DNA of 64,000 nt from Pseudisothecium myosuroides (Eukaryota > Streptophyta > Bryopsida > Hypnales > Lembophyllaceae): positions 41,817,724-41,881,723 of the forward strand of contig OX637287.1 in NCBI GenBank assembly GCA_951799445.1. Reading direction: 5' to 3'. This document shows positions 23,690-35,517 of the stretch, piece by piece (the first letter of the stretch is position 1; each line of letters starts with the position of its first letter). A program made the position numbers and the translations under genes. Under the pieces are notes generated by a model. The model was not told the DNA's origin. It worked only from the letters and a program-made list of their open reading frames with translations, and ran no database searches.

Positions 23690-26600
23690 CCTCTACCTTA
23701 GCCGGGTCGGGTGTCCAATGTATAACCCGCTGCCCCGGTCGGCCCCGCTCGTCGTCTTCGCACAACATGTCTGAACATCAGATTCGTCCCCGGTGGTGTG
23801 GCGATGGCGTCGCAGCTTGAATCCGCGTGGAATACCAAAGGCTCTATAGTTCCCAAGTTTTTTTAGGGTCTCCATGGCATCCCTTCTAATTCCTTCTCAA
23901 TATTCTCCGTCTCCCTCCATCGGGTGAGGCCATCTGCTTCCTCACCCGGTCATCTCCTCTGCCCTTCTTTCGGGAATCTTTTGTATTTGAGACTTTTGTG
24001 AGGAGTTCCCTGATTTCTAGGTTTAGCACCACCTTTCCGGATCAGCAACGGTGCTGGGGACTTGCGGCAGACTTCCACTGTTCGAGAAGAATTGGTTTGC
24101 AGCGCAGAGGATTGCAGGGTTGTGAAGATGGTGGCCATGGATCTGTTCCGGTCGGAGGAGATGTCGCTGGTGCAGCTGATCATTCCCGCGGAATCGGCCC
24201 ACGACACCATCACGTACTTGGCGGAGCTCGGGCTGCTCCAGTTCAAAGACGTGAGTTGAAAGGAATGATGACCATTCAAGGACACCGAGTGAACACAGAT
24301 TCGTCTTTTGTGGATTCCTGGTTGTTTTCCTTGTGAAAGCTGAACCGTCATCCCGTCGAGTGGATTTCGTTGAATTTTGTTCTTACCAGTGGGTTGTGTT
24401 TTGGTGTGGCAGTTAAACCCTGATAAGAGCCCATTTCAGCGAACTTATGCGAACCAGGTGAGGTTTCGGAGCGCACTTGGAAGTTGATTCTCGTCCTCGG
24501 ACGGCACTTTGCTGATGTCAATTCTCATTTCCTCCTCATTTCCTTCTGATCCTTGAAGAAGCTAGTGATCCCTCGAATTTCGGAGTCGGTGGCTGTTAAA
24601 TTTGTTGCCGTCTGTATTGTGTGGTGTCAGGTTAAGCGATGCGGCGAGATGGCAAGAAAGTTGCGTTACTTTCAGGATCAAATTGCGAAAGCTGGTCAAA
24701 CCCCTGCTTACAGGCCTATGCTGGACGGCGACATCGATTTGGATGAGCTGGAGTCGAAATTGACGGATCTGGAGGCGGAGTTGTTAGAAATCAACGCGAA
24801 TACGGACAAGCTTCAGCGCACGCACAGTGAGCTGACGGAGCTTCAGTTGGTGCTGCAGAAGGTGAGAGGGTTGAATTGGTGGAGCGAGTCCGAGCGTGCA
24901 TTAGAAGCCACCGAGTGGTGTCGAGCGCTTAGGGTTGTGTGGTGGTCGAGTGGTTAGTGTGGACGTGAGGTGGAGTTCGCTGTGTCTGTGGGGCAGCCGT
25001 AGTGAGTGAAGTGGAGTCGTGCCGCCTCTTGCGAGACGCCAGCGACCTTGGGCCGTGTGGGTTCATAAGAATTTTCGTTCTCCAAGCTCCTGATGTGACC
25101 TGGCGTTGTTTCCTGACCCTGCTATGTGGTGTTTGGTGTCCAGGCCGGTGCCTTTTTCAGTTCGGCGAGGAATGCCGCCACCAGTGTGCAACAGGAACGA
25201 GTCGACGCGGAGAATGGTTCTTCGATCGAGGAAGCTATCGATCGGCCGCTTCTACAAGAGCAGGTGCAGTGTGCTTCTCTCCCGCATGCCTGTTTGAGCG
25301 GGTTGCCGTGGTGGTGAAATGGCCTTTCTCGCTGTTTTGATGTTGGTGTGCGTGATTGATGTCCGTTTCTCGGTTTGTTGTGTGATGTTGGTTCCCATGT
25401 ACTAAGGGGAGTGATTCTCACAGGAGATGCAGACCGAGCCTTCGAAGCAGGCGAGATTGGGTTTTATTTCTGGTGTGGTCCCGAAGGCGAAGACTGCCTC
25501 TTTTGAGCGTATCCTTTTCCGCGCCACTCGAGGCAACATGTTTCTGCGTCAAGCTCCGATCGAAGATGCTGTGCTCGACCCCGCGACGGGCGAAAAGGTG
25601 CGTGGTCTCCGGAACCCGTCCGTTGAGAGGTGCAGATGTGTAAGGAGTTCTGTTGGCCCATGTGATGTCTAGGTCGTGTGTTTTGTGGAGTTCTTGCTGC
25701 ACTGTTTCGATCTGTCACCGGCGTGGGATTTGAGGTCCTCGATAGGTGTAGGTCTTGAAGAGCCTGGTCTGCGGATTGAGCCAGGGAGGTCGTGTCGCGG
25801 TCACTGACAGAAATGGTTGCGCCGGAGCATGTCTACTTGTGCTTGCACTGCACGCGATTGAACAGCGCCGGGTATTTGTCGTCGTTGGGAGGTCTTGTGT
25901 CGGTTTGCTGGCAGATGTGAATGAGTGTGATTGACGAATCGTGCAATGGTGTGAATTCAGGTGGAGAAGACCGTGTTCGTGGTGTTCTTCGCCGGAGAGC
26001 GTGCGAAGACGAAGGTTGTGAAGATCTGCGAGGCGTTCGGGGCCAATCGCTATCCCTTTCCCGAGGATCCCAGCAGGCAGTGGCAGATGAAGGAAGAGGT
26101 AGTTGTTTCCGAAGTTAGTTTGTATATTTGTATTTGTGCCATGGTTGGCTGTCGCCGGACTCGGTGTGAACTGTAAGGTCTGCATTGACTGGTGTGGTTG
26201 CTTTCTTGTACGGTGGAATGTGGATAACCAAGTCTTGTCTGTATTCCCGATGACGGGATTCCACCTTCTTTTGTAGCTCGGGACTATTTGGGGTTCTTGC
26301 ATTTGGAGAGTCTCTGTGTTATTCTCGATGGCCGATCGTGGTGTTCATACAGTATGTAGCATGCATTTTGTTCTTCTTGCAACTCGCATAGCTAGCAGTT
26401 CCTTCTGAATTCGATGTGGTCATGTTTTCCTGCGATTGTCCTGGATGTGTCTGAGACATGTTTCTGAATTATGGGTTCGTTTTGTCCAGGTGGAAGCAAG
26501 GCTGGGTGAGCTGCAGAATACCCTGGACGCTGGTCTTCATCACCGAGACAATGTTTTCAAGAACATTGGGTACAATCTTGACCAGTGGACTGTCATGGTG

Positions 26601-29600
26601 AGCCACATGTATTGGTGATGGTGATGAGTGATCATGAGGATTTTGATTTGCCGCTTCAGCTGCAAACTGGTTTGGAGACCGTTGGGGGTTTGACTTTGAT
26701 CGTCTTTTGGGCCATCGTTGACGCCGGTTTGGTTTTCTCTTGTTCTGGCGGACCCAGGTGAGACGAGAGAAGGCGGTGTACCATACGCTGAATATGCTGA
26801 GCATCGATGTGACCCGCAAGTGCCTGGTGGCTGAAGGTTGGTGCCCGGTGTCCGCCAAGCCGAAGGTGAAGCCACCCGTCCTCTTCAGGAACACGTGCAT
26901 TTGACAGCAGAAGAGGAGGGTGCGAAATTGTCTTAATTTCGATCTTTCGTTTGAGTGACGAGTTGTGATGTGTATTAATGTTGGTAGTGTTTGTTCGTCG
27001 TCGTTTTGTGAGTGCAGATTCAGGACGCTCTGCAGCGGGCCGCGTACGACAGCAATTCTCAGGTGAACACGATCTTTCAGGTTCTGCACACGAAAGAGTC
27101 TCCGCCGAGTTATTTCGAAACGAACAAGTTTACGAATGCCTTCCAAGAAATCGTGGAAGCTTACGGGTGAGCCTTCATGGACCGATATGAGTCGATCTCA
27201 GAGAGATTCTGTGTAACCGGTGATGAGTTTCGACGGAATTGCGGTGTTGGTCGGGTTTTCTGTCCTTTCGGTTTGCGGTATTGATTTGTTGAGGGTTGTG
27301 AGTTTGCAGGGTGGGCCGATATCAGGAGGCCAATCCTGGTTGTTTCACGATCGTGACTTTTCCGTTTCTGTTCGCCGTTATGTTTGGCGATTGGGGCCAT
27401 GGTATCTGTTTGCTTTTGGGAGCTCTGTATTTGGTTTTGTACGAGAAGAAGCTTGGAAAGCAGGTGAGTTTCTGGTGAGGAACCTTTTGTCTTTGAAGGG
27501 AGGAGGTCATAGGTAGAGGAGGAAGCCATTGTGTGGTGTTGGGGCTCACAGGGGACAGCCGAGGTGGCGTTGAATAGTATTTGGCGTTAGTTGTGTGTCT
27601 GAAGCTGTGTGTGTTCCGCACCTGAATCGGACTTGGGGTTGGTATCGCAGAAACTTGGCGACATCATGGAGATGGCCTACGGAGGTCGGTACGTGATTCT
27701 TCTGATGGCGATTTTCTCGATCTACACCGGTTTCATCTATAACGAGTTCTTCTCGGTTCCATTTGGCATTTTCGGTGGATCGGCGTACCGTTGTCCGGAT
27801 CCGCAGTACTCCGTCGAGTCTTGCCCGTAAGCTTCCTCTCGGTCTCAGGAGTTTTCTTCTTGTTTTTGTGGTGGTTGATATTCTTGCAGGTCTTTGGAAG
27901 TGGGCAGCATTTGGATGGTTTTGTCGAGATGCTCCGTTCGAAGCTTCTTATTGCACCCCTGCTGTGTATATTGATGCTTGAGCTCTGGATGTCATGACTG
28001 AGCCGGTTTGGTCACGTTTCATGTCAGGACGGCTACCACTTCCGGAGTGGAGAAATGGTCGTACAACCCGTATGCGTTTGGAGTGGATCCTATCTGGCAT
28101 GGATCCCGTTCCGAGCTTCCATTCACGAACTCTTTGAAGATGAAGATGTCTATTCTGCTTGGTATTTCTCAGATGAACCTGGGCATTTTGCTGAGCTACT
28201 TCAACGCGCGATACTTTCGCAGCGCTCTGGACGTTTGGTACGTTGCTGAATCTTGTTGAGTGAGAGTTTCTATCCAGATGAACGGTCCCGCTGTATCTAG
28301 GTTTTGACGATTTGGTGGACTGGTACGGTGTTCGGGACGTGCGAGGTTTGGAGGGCCTGGATTGCAGATAAGAAGAGGGTGACTTCGGAGCGGGTTTGAC
28401 GATTCTGTGGTTTTTGTGTGACTGGCTTGAGTCGCTATTGAGAGGATGAGGTGATTCGTTTGATTTGGATGGCTGTAGACAGTCGTGGTGGGTGAGGGTG
28501 CTAAGTCGTGTTTTCCGTTTGGTTGGTTGAGTTCAGGTATCAGTTTATTCCTCAGCTGTTGTTCCTGAACGGTCTGTTCGGGTATCTGTCTTTTCTGATC
28601 GTTCTGAAATGGTGCCAAGGGAGCAAGCCCGATCTGTACCATGTGATGATTTACATGTTTCTGAGCCCTTTTGAGGATCTGGGGGAGAACCAGCTCTTCA
28701 TTGGCCAAACTTATGTTCAGGTACGTCGGCTGTTCTGGTGTTGTGTTTGTGCAGTTGGCTCCATTCCGTGGATCCTATTGGGTCGACTGGCGACGTTCGA
28801 TTTTGGGTTGCAGATGGTGAGTTTGCAGTAATCTATGTGTCCCTTTTGTTGTTTGTATTTACGTTGTGGGTGTTGTGGTTTCAGGTCGTGCTTCTTGTGG
28901 TGGCATTGGTTGCTGTGCCTTGGATGTTGTTTCCCAAGCCTTTGATTTTGCGCAAGCAGCATATTCAGGTGCAGCTACTTCCCCCTTATTTTTGATCGTG
29001 GATGTTTCGTGCTTGCATCGACTCTTTGTTCCTGCATGATGCAGCGTTATGGTAGTTGTTTGTTGGGTCTTTGTTTGGGATGTGGGATGCTTGAGGTGTG
29101 CGGTCGCGGAGTTGGTCTATGCGTTCACGTACGAAGTCGGTGTGCACAGCAGTTGATCCGTGGGCGTTTGTTCTGTGTCGGTTGACTGGCCAATTGGGAT
29201 GGGGACTCGAATTTGCTTCTCATCGTGACGAACGGCATTTTGTGCGTTGATTGTATCTTGGTTGCGCGAAGCACACGTTTGTGGTGTGTTTGCAATGTTG
29301 GATTGCGTGATGCAAACCTGTTGGATAGAATTTGTTGTGTTTGGGTGAGGGACTTGGGTGGGAAAGAGACTAAGTATGCTATGTTGTGAACCGGGTGGGT
29401 TGTCCAGAAAATGCAGGGGAGAGCTTATGGAGTTTTGGGAGGCTCCGACACGGAATCGACGGACTTGGATGGGGACGGTGAGCACGACGAAGAGGAGTTC
29501 GAGTTTGGTGAAGTCCTGGTGCACCAAATGATTCACACCATTGAGTTCGTGCTGGGTGCAGTGTCGAACACTGCATCGTATCTTCGGTTGTGGGCACTCA

Positions 29601-30836
29601 GGTACGTGGGCTCTTCTTCTCTTGCGAAGTGTGGATGGGAAGGGGAGATGATGTTCGAGTGTGAGTTTGGCGGAGGTGATTGTGGACTTTGGAAGAGTTG
29701 TTTTGGAAGCGCATTTCTGAATGGGTGCGATGGAGTTTTCTGATGGAGTTTTCTGATGGATGTTTTGGTGGGGTTTTTTTTTGTAATTTGCAGCCTCGCG
29801 CACGCACAGCTTTCGGCGGTGTTCTATGATCGGGTGCTCTTGTTCGCTTTTGCGTGCGTTCCTGAACTTTGTTCTCCGGTTTACTTTTTTCGTTTTTCCT
29901 CTTGTTAAGATATTGTATTAATTGTGTTCAATCAGACGGGTAGTACGGGACAGATAGCGCCTGTGTGGCTTCTTTGACGGTCCTCCGATTTCCAGCCTCG
30001 GGGAAACCAGAATACTGAGTCGAGGGATGCTGGTGTGAGAAGGTCTAGAGAAGCGGGTGTCTTCTGGTTATGATAACCGTGGTGGTTGTATGGGTGCTGG
30101 TTGTATGTTGCAGGTACTCCAACATCATAATCCGACTGATCGGTCTGATCGTGTTTGCATTCGTGACTTTCGGTGTGCTGCTGCTGATGGAGACGTTGAG
30201 TGCATTCCTTCACGCTCTGCGTCTTCACTGGGTGGAGTTTCAGAACAAGTTTTACCAAGGAGATGGTTACAAGTTCCATCCGTTTGCGTTCAAGACTTTG
30301 AGCGAGGAGGACGATGTGTAGTCTGTATGTAGGGCCTAAGATTAGATTTATTGTTTCTGGTGGTTTCTTTTCTTTCATTTAGTCTTCCAATTGTATCTAT
30401 CGATTCACAATAATCTGGTTCATTTGAGATTCTTCCGACTGTGTTTGTCGGCTCCTTTGATCTGCGTGGTCGTTGTGCGGTGGTGGGAACCTCGGCGAGC
30501 GTGGTTCCGAGGATGGTTTGGTCTAAGCCGAGGATGCTATGTTTGGGGGCATTGTTTGTGGCTCCGTTTGTCGATTGTGAGTGCGATCCATTTGCATCTT
30601 CTCACACCCTGCCTTGAATTGGAAGAAGAATGTTGAAAGCAGGATGGAATTCGTTAGAGACTGATCTGTACATGATTGCCTGCGGAATGTCCTTTCTGTG
30701 CAGATTTGGACTCCTGTTCCTGTGATATCAAAATGATTATGCTCACTAAGTTCTACTGAGTCATCCTATGGATCAGTGTCAACTGTGAACTTTGTTCCTT
30801 CAGATTCGAAAGGAGAGATTGGTATATTTCCAATGG
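23690..30836. repeat. Right arm of large inverted duplication carrying VHA-a copy B
   Basis: Reverse-complement partner of 8589-16690. Similarity extends through introns, the 5' flank (a GC-richer block at about 23690-23860) and the 3' flank to about 30836. The arm is shorter mainly because intron 1 of the gene lacks 1 kb. Confidence 0.85.
24128..30321 (+). CDS. VHA-a: V-type proton ATPase subunit a (vacuolar H+-ATPase 100-kDa membrane subunit), copy B
   Basis: Second complete VHA-a gene, same role as copy A. Seventeen exons: 24128-24250, 24413-24457, 24631-24861, 25144-25263, 25424-25597, 25961-26098, 26490-26597, 26758-26865, 27018-27166, 27310-27463, 27651-27826, 28028-28237, 28537-28720, 28885-28968, 29408-29601, 29794-29853, 30114-30321. 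They join to 2,466 nt (821 residues, TAG). The N-terminal [19 protein letters not shown] fits the family start; an upstream in-frame ATG at 24062 is probably 5' leader because its codons do not match copy A. An acidic loop lies at 681-699, the channel arginine is R728, and the last membrane segments span about 757-786. Substitutions relative to copy A: A105, S147, P378, P540, Q738, D745. P378 agrees with plant relatives as I recall them, so L378 in copy A looks derived. No lesion seen; both copies appear functional. Confidence 0.95.
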
Positions 30837-31117
30837 GATATGAATACTGGAAGATGAATTGTTTGAAATACTTTGTGGTTCAGTACTGAGGCTTATTTCG
30901 TACTGGTGATTGCGTGAAACTTTTTGGTGTTAATAATTGTGTTGTGATGTAGCCATGTAGGAGGTTCTTTGGCTCTGAATGCGTCCTGTAAATTGACCAG
31001 TCTCTGAAAGCGTCATTGGAAGAGGTGCTTTCAGTTTTTTCTTCATTGTTCCATCATTGTACCAGTAATTTATAGTACCCCGAAGCAATGATACGGAAAT
31101 CCGATCTTGCTTCAAAT
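30837..31117. other. Unique sequence past the right arm
   Basis: AT-rich, outside the inverted duplication. No gene or repeat recognised. Confidence 0.35.
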
Positions 31118-31270
31118 GAATTTTGCATAATAGAGTTAATCGTCAAGTTGTCCTGTGTTTGTGAACCTGAATTTTGCATAATAGAGTTAATCGTCAAGTT
31201 GTCCTGTGTTTGTGAACCTGAATTTTGCATAATAGAGTTAATCGTCAAGTTGTCCTGTGTTTGTGAACCT
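31118..31270. repeat. Tandem repeat, three copies of 51 bp
   Basis: The unit begins GAATTTTGCATAATAGAG and ends GTGAACCT; copies start at 31118, 31169 and 31220 and are nearly identical. The unit length is a multiple of three, so it yields a short repetitive frame, but there is no sign of a gene around it. A fourth, degenerate copy lies at about 31650-31700. Confidence 0.85.
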
Positions 31271-31840
31271 GTGTCACAAGAAGGTTTAACCCAGTAAGGA
31301 CGCCGCGGACCATAAGTGTCCGATGAATGACAAGGTATTCTCCAATGTAGGACAGAACTACAACTATTCATCCTTGGAGTTTTTTGTGGAAAGTGGAGAA
31401 CATTTACAGTAGCTTGACTTCCAATGAGTACTTTTGGATTTTTATATTCCAAGGACTCTCACGGTTATACAATGCATGACTTCCAGGGTCACCCCCCGCG
31501 TCCTTACAGGGTTAACTAAGAATAGAACAAAACAAACATGGCATCAAACTCAATTATTAAACTTGAGTTTGGGTGCTCTATGGAGTTTGGTTTTGCGTTT
31601 TTCCCAAATTTTGTCTCTTGGTCTTGCCTTGCACACACTTTATAATTAACTCTTATAGAGTTAATAGCGAAGTTTGTCTTGTGTTTGTAAACCGGTGTCA
31701 GAGGAAGATTTAACTAAGAATAGTATAGAACAAAGACAACACAAAACTCCGTCACACTTGAATTTTGGTGCTCTAGTGAGTTTTGGCTTGTGTTTTTTCC
31801 AAACTCTGGTTCCTAATCCTACCTTGCACACATTTTATGA
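31271..31840. repeat. Direct duplication flanking the 51-bp repeat, one copy filled by a TTAA element
   Basis: The segment after the tandem array (GTGTCACAAGAAGGTTTAA...CTAAGAATAG...GGTGCTCTATGGAG...) is repeated at about 31690-31840 (GTGTCAGAGGAAGATTTAACTAAGAATAG...GGTGCTCTAGTGAG...). Only the first copy holds the 31286-31515 element, so the second is a related empty site. Confidence 0.7.
31286..31515. mobile_element. 230-bp TTAA-flanked MITE, piggyBac-like
   Basis: TTAA at 31286-31289 and 31512-31515. The termini are CCCAGTAAGGACGC and, reverse-complemented, CCCTGTAAGGACGC. The interior is GC-richer than the surroundings and has no ORF. A paralogous stretch at about 31690-31720 has a single TTAA at the matching position without the insert. 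Confidence 0.85.
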
Positions 31841-31846
31841 TTAACT

Positions 31847-32578
31847 TTAATATATAATATAATTGGCATTTTTTGTCTTGAATAATGAACATTCAATTCT
31901 TGAGCAATTTTAATGAAGTATACCAAATTTGGATTTCAAAAAGCAAAATTTTATTTTTGGTTAATTGTTTCATTTAAAATTCATGGTTTTATATGGATAA
32001 TTCATGGATAATTGGTTGAAAAACATTGACAATGAATTTTTTATAATTGGATTGCATAGATATGTAGGAAACATCTGTATGCACTTTTTTCATATTAAAA
32101 AACATCCCATTAAGGAACAAAAATATGATCTATAAAGACTTCAATATGAGGTATTGTATGACCAAATTTTATAAAATAGATATCTCTATAATTTAACTAG
32201 ATCTTGGCAAAGTAATTATACCATCATGCCAAAAGTAGTCATAGTGAGGGTGAAATAGCAAAATCTAGTTAAATTATAGAAAATTCTATTTTACAAAATT
32301 TACTCATATGACACTTCAGATTGAATTCTTCATAGATTGTATATTTGTTACTTAATGGGTTTTTTTTTATATGGATGTTTCTTATATATCTATATATTTC
32401 AATTTAAAAATCATCACCTATGTTTTTCAATCAATTATCGTGTAAAATCATGAATTTTAAATTCATCAAAAATAGAATTTTATTTTTTTGAAATCCAAAT
32501 TTGATATGCTTGATTGGAATTATGCAAGAATTGATTGTTCATTATTCAAGACAAAAAATGCCAATTATATTTTATATT
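31847..32578. repeat. Fold-back element, about 0.73 kb
   Basis: The outer ends (AATTGGCATTTTTTGTCTTG at 31861 and its reverse complement near 32560) pair, and the pairing continues with mismatches to a centre near 32220. The 'AAAATAGATATCTCT' motif near the centre also occurs in the fold-back element at 16703-17593, suggesting a related family. Confidence 0.65.
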
Positions 32579-35154
32579 ATGCATATTTCTTTTGAATGGC
32601 AAGATAGGATTTCTATATCATTGCTTTTAGGTACATTTCAAGAGGTAAGTTACATTTTAGGAGGTAAACACTTTTAATTCTTAAGTGCTCCCATGTCTAA
32701 TTTCCGGATGACAAACAAATTGATATTCTTGTTTCTTTTCTTATATTACTGCTTGGATGAAAGCCATCCTAATTTGTGGAGATACTTTATCAAGTTTTTG
32801 TCCTATCAAATGAATGGATTTGGTGTTACTAGAGTACATATTTTTCTAAAATTACCAAAATGTAGAAGTACTTCAAGTGGTTGACCACGCCAAAATTGCA
32901 TTGACTCTAGTGCAAAATTGGATTTGCAAAAATCAGGTCATAAATTTAAAGAATTCAAAAAGATCAAAAAATCGCCATGTCAAGAGAATCTCGTTTCAAA
33001 TCCATTTAAACAAATTTTACTCAAGAAATGACAATATTTTGCCTATAATTGAATTTACAAGCAATTTTGAAATTTTTCTTTCAAAATTAATCAAAAAAAT
33101 ATACTGGTGAAAGCATCAGTGAATCTAACCATACGGATGGAATCTAAAACTCAAAATCTACAACTTTTATTTGTATATCAATTCCAAAATATTCTTCCAA
33201 ACAATACTTTATGATGATTGTTCTTAAATCATGAATTCTAGACAATACTATGTACATTTAGGAATAAGGACCACTGCACTTCATTTTCAAAATTTGGTAA
33301 CTAATTTCACAAATGTGCAGAAAGTGTGAAACAACTTGTAATAGGTGTCAATTCCATTTTTCTTTCTATGAAAATGTACATAGAATATTTCAAGGAGTTT
33401 AGCTTCCCCCCAAATGTGGTGAGCTCTTAAACGCACGCTTTTTAGACTTTCTACTTTGCCTCTTCAGGATTCATAGCCAAAATACATAAAAAAAAATTTC
33501 ACCTTGAGTAATGTTTATTATAGTTTTTAAGTATGGTTTGGATTTTGTTTTTCCCTCATGTATTGGATAAATATGTATTAAGCAATTTTTTATTTGACAA
33601 TCCATGTGGTTCCTACAAGGAACACATATTGAAAAATAATTTAAAAAAATACAATTTGAATAAATATGAAAAAACTTCTTCAAATATCTAGTCAAACCTT
33701 CCTAACACTTGAAAGTCTTTGGCAACTTTGTGAAACCGATGGATCCCTTCACCACATGCAACAATGCTCATACTAGTAGGATGAATTGAGGTCTACGTGG
33801 ACATTGTATCGTCTTCTCTTTGCCATGATGTATGCAAAGCCTACATCATGGCAAAAGCATGAGGTTGTTTACCTTTTTCAGACACAAGTCTCCTCAGTGT
33901 ATAGCAAGGTTTTTTTTTTCATTTTTTATGAAGTGCCAAAGTAGCGGTATAAAATATTATAGTGGTGCTCAAACTTTCAACATTCATCCACATATTGGAT
34001 AGAAAATAGTACACTAGCACATATGCCATGTCCTTAATTTTGTTTTCATCCACAATTTGGCGACTTCATCTAAGATTACTTTTTTATTTGAAGTTTTATG
34101 GCAAAAAACTTCACGGTTTGTTGCCATTTTTTAGCCAAATAATTTTTTTCTAGTGCAATCGATCTAGCACTATTTCGCCAAAACAAAGTCTTAGTGCGTA
34201 GGTTAGGATGATTGACGGCATCCATTGGGCCTAAATGCCTAGCTACAGGTTTATGAACAATTGAGTCTAGATCATTGGTGACTTCAACATTGAAGGACCA
34301 TAAAAACAAGCCAACAATAGCCAAAATGAGCAAGGTTGTTTTTATCCACTTTGTAATTGATTATTTCAAGTCTTGCCCTTGTTCACATCGAAACTTCATA
34401 TGAGGGCATATTTCCTCGAGAAAAACTTTGATTGCTATTGTATCTTATTTCGACTTCAAGGTATTCAATAAACATGTTCACACCTTTTTTACAATTAGCT
34501 TCCACTTATTGAGTATTCAGTAGTTTGCACAAATTTCAAAATGGTCTCTTTAGTCCTTTAGAAGTTGGGGTGAACCAAAAATCAACTTTAGACTCTCAAA
34601 AGCTCTCAAGTTTTGATTGTGTACATCTTCTGTAATCAAAATCTATATTTCAATATTGCTTTTTGGTCCAAATGTAGGTGAGGCATTTTGAAGAATGATG
34701 ATTATGGGTGCACATATCAAATAGCATAAGTATAGGATAAAAACTATTTTTGAGTGGTTTTACAATTGTACCAATGAACTTCTATTGCTGTACCGAAATC
34801 AAAAATTGAGTCTAAAGTTTTCCAAAGTTGGATTGCCACCGCCAAGATCCATGATACTTTCACTTCTATATGAGTAGGAAGAAATTACATTTTTAAGGAA
34901 TTGCTTTGCCTTGTTGTCAAACTAAAACAACTAAAAAATTCAAGTCCATTGTTAAAAATACTGAGATCTTCCAAAAACCAAAAATTAGCCTCCCCTCCTT
35001 ATTATAAGCTTGTCCCTAAATTTTGCTAGCCAAAAAATCCTATTCTCTTCTTACAAATATTGCACACTTACATCTAGAATATCAAAATTTCTTTTTTGCA
35101 ATCGATTTGGCCAATTTTGATAAGGCAAAAACACCCAAAACCATTCATCTATCC
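32579..35154. other. AT-rich intergenic DNA, no gene seen
   Basis: Short frames only, none with a recognisable protein. Scattered similarity to other AT-rich repeats of the window; nothing bounded. Confidence 0.4.
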
Positions 35155-35465
35155 ACTTTGGACAAGTAGACTACCATTAAAAGTGTTCCCCAAAGTGTCA
35201 TTAAACCGTCCTTATATTTAATTGTGATCTGTTAACTTCTAATTCCTCTAGATTTCAATTTAAAAACCAAGCTATTGAAGCTTTCAATGGCCTAGGGAGT
35301 TCTACTTTGAAAATTCCTAGAAATTACATCTCTTATCCAAAAATTATAATTTTTTTAAATTCTTGATTTTCAATTCCTAATGCTACCAAAAAAAAATTCT
35401 AGAAAAGGTGCCTCCAACTATGTTGAATTGCTTATTTTGACAGTTTTAGGTGTTTCCACCTTATA
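35155..35465. repeat. Dispersed repeat, copy 1 (partner at 60960-61300)
   Basis: It shares with 60960-61300, in the same orientation, an ordered series of blocks such as AAGTGTCATTAAA, TTTCAATGG, GTGCCTCCAACTATG and GACAGTTTTAGGTGTTT (variant GACGGTTTTAGGTGTTT). Non-coding. Confidence 0.6.
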
Positions 35466-35517
35466 TGGAAGTCGCTCTAAAGGCTACTCAACACATGCCA
35501 AATCTCTAAAAGGTATA

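Noticed and set aside
24062..24127. N-terminal extension of VHA-a from an upstream in-frame ATG (also 16323 in copy A)
   Set aside because: The upstream codons differ between the copies and do not resemble the family N-terminus, which begins a few residues before DLFRSEEM.
28814..28816. A 3-nt micro-exon (ATG between AG and GT) in intron 13 of VHA-a copy B
   Set aside because: Joining exon 13 directly to 28885 already gives the conserved sequence and keeps phase; no extra residue is expected there.
31118..31270. CRISPR-like array
   Set aside because: The 51-bp units are contiguous with no spacers, in a eukaryotic genome.
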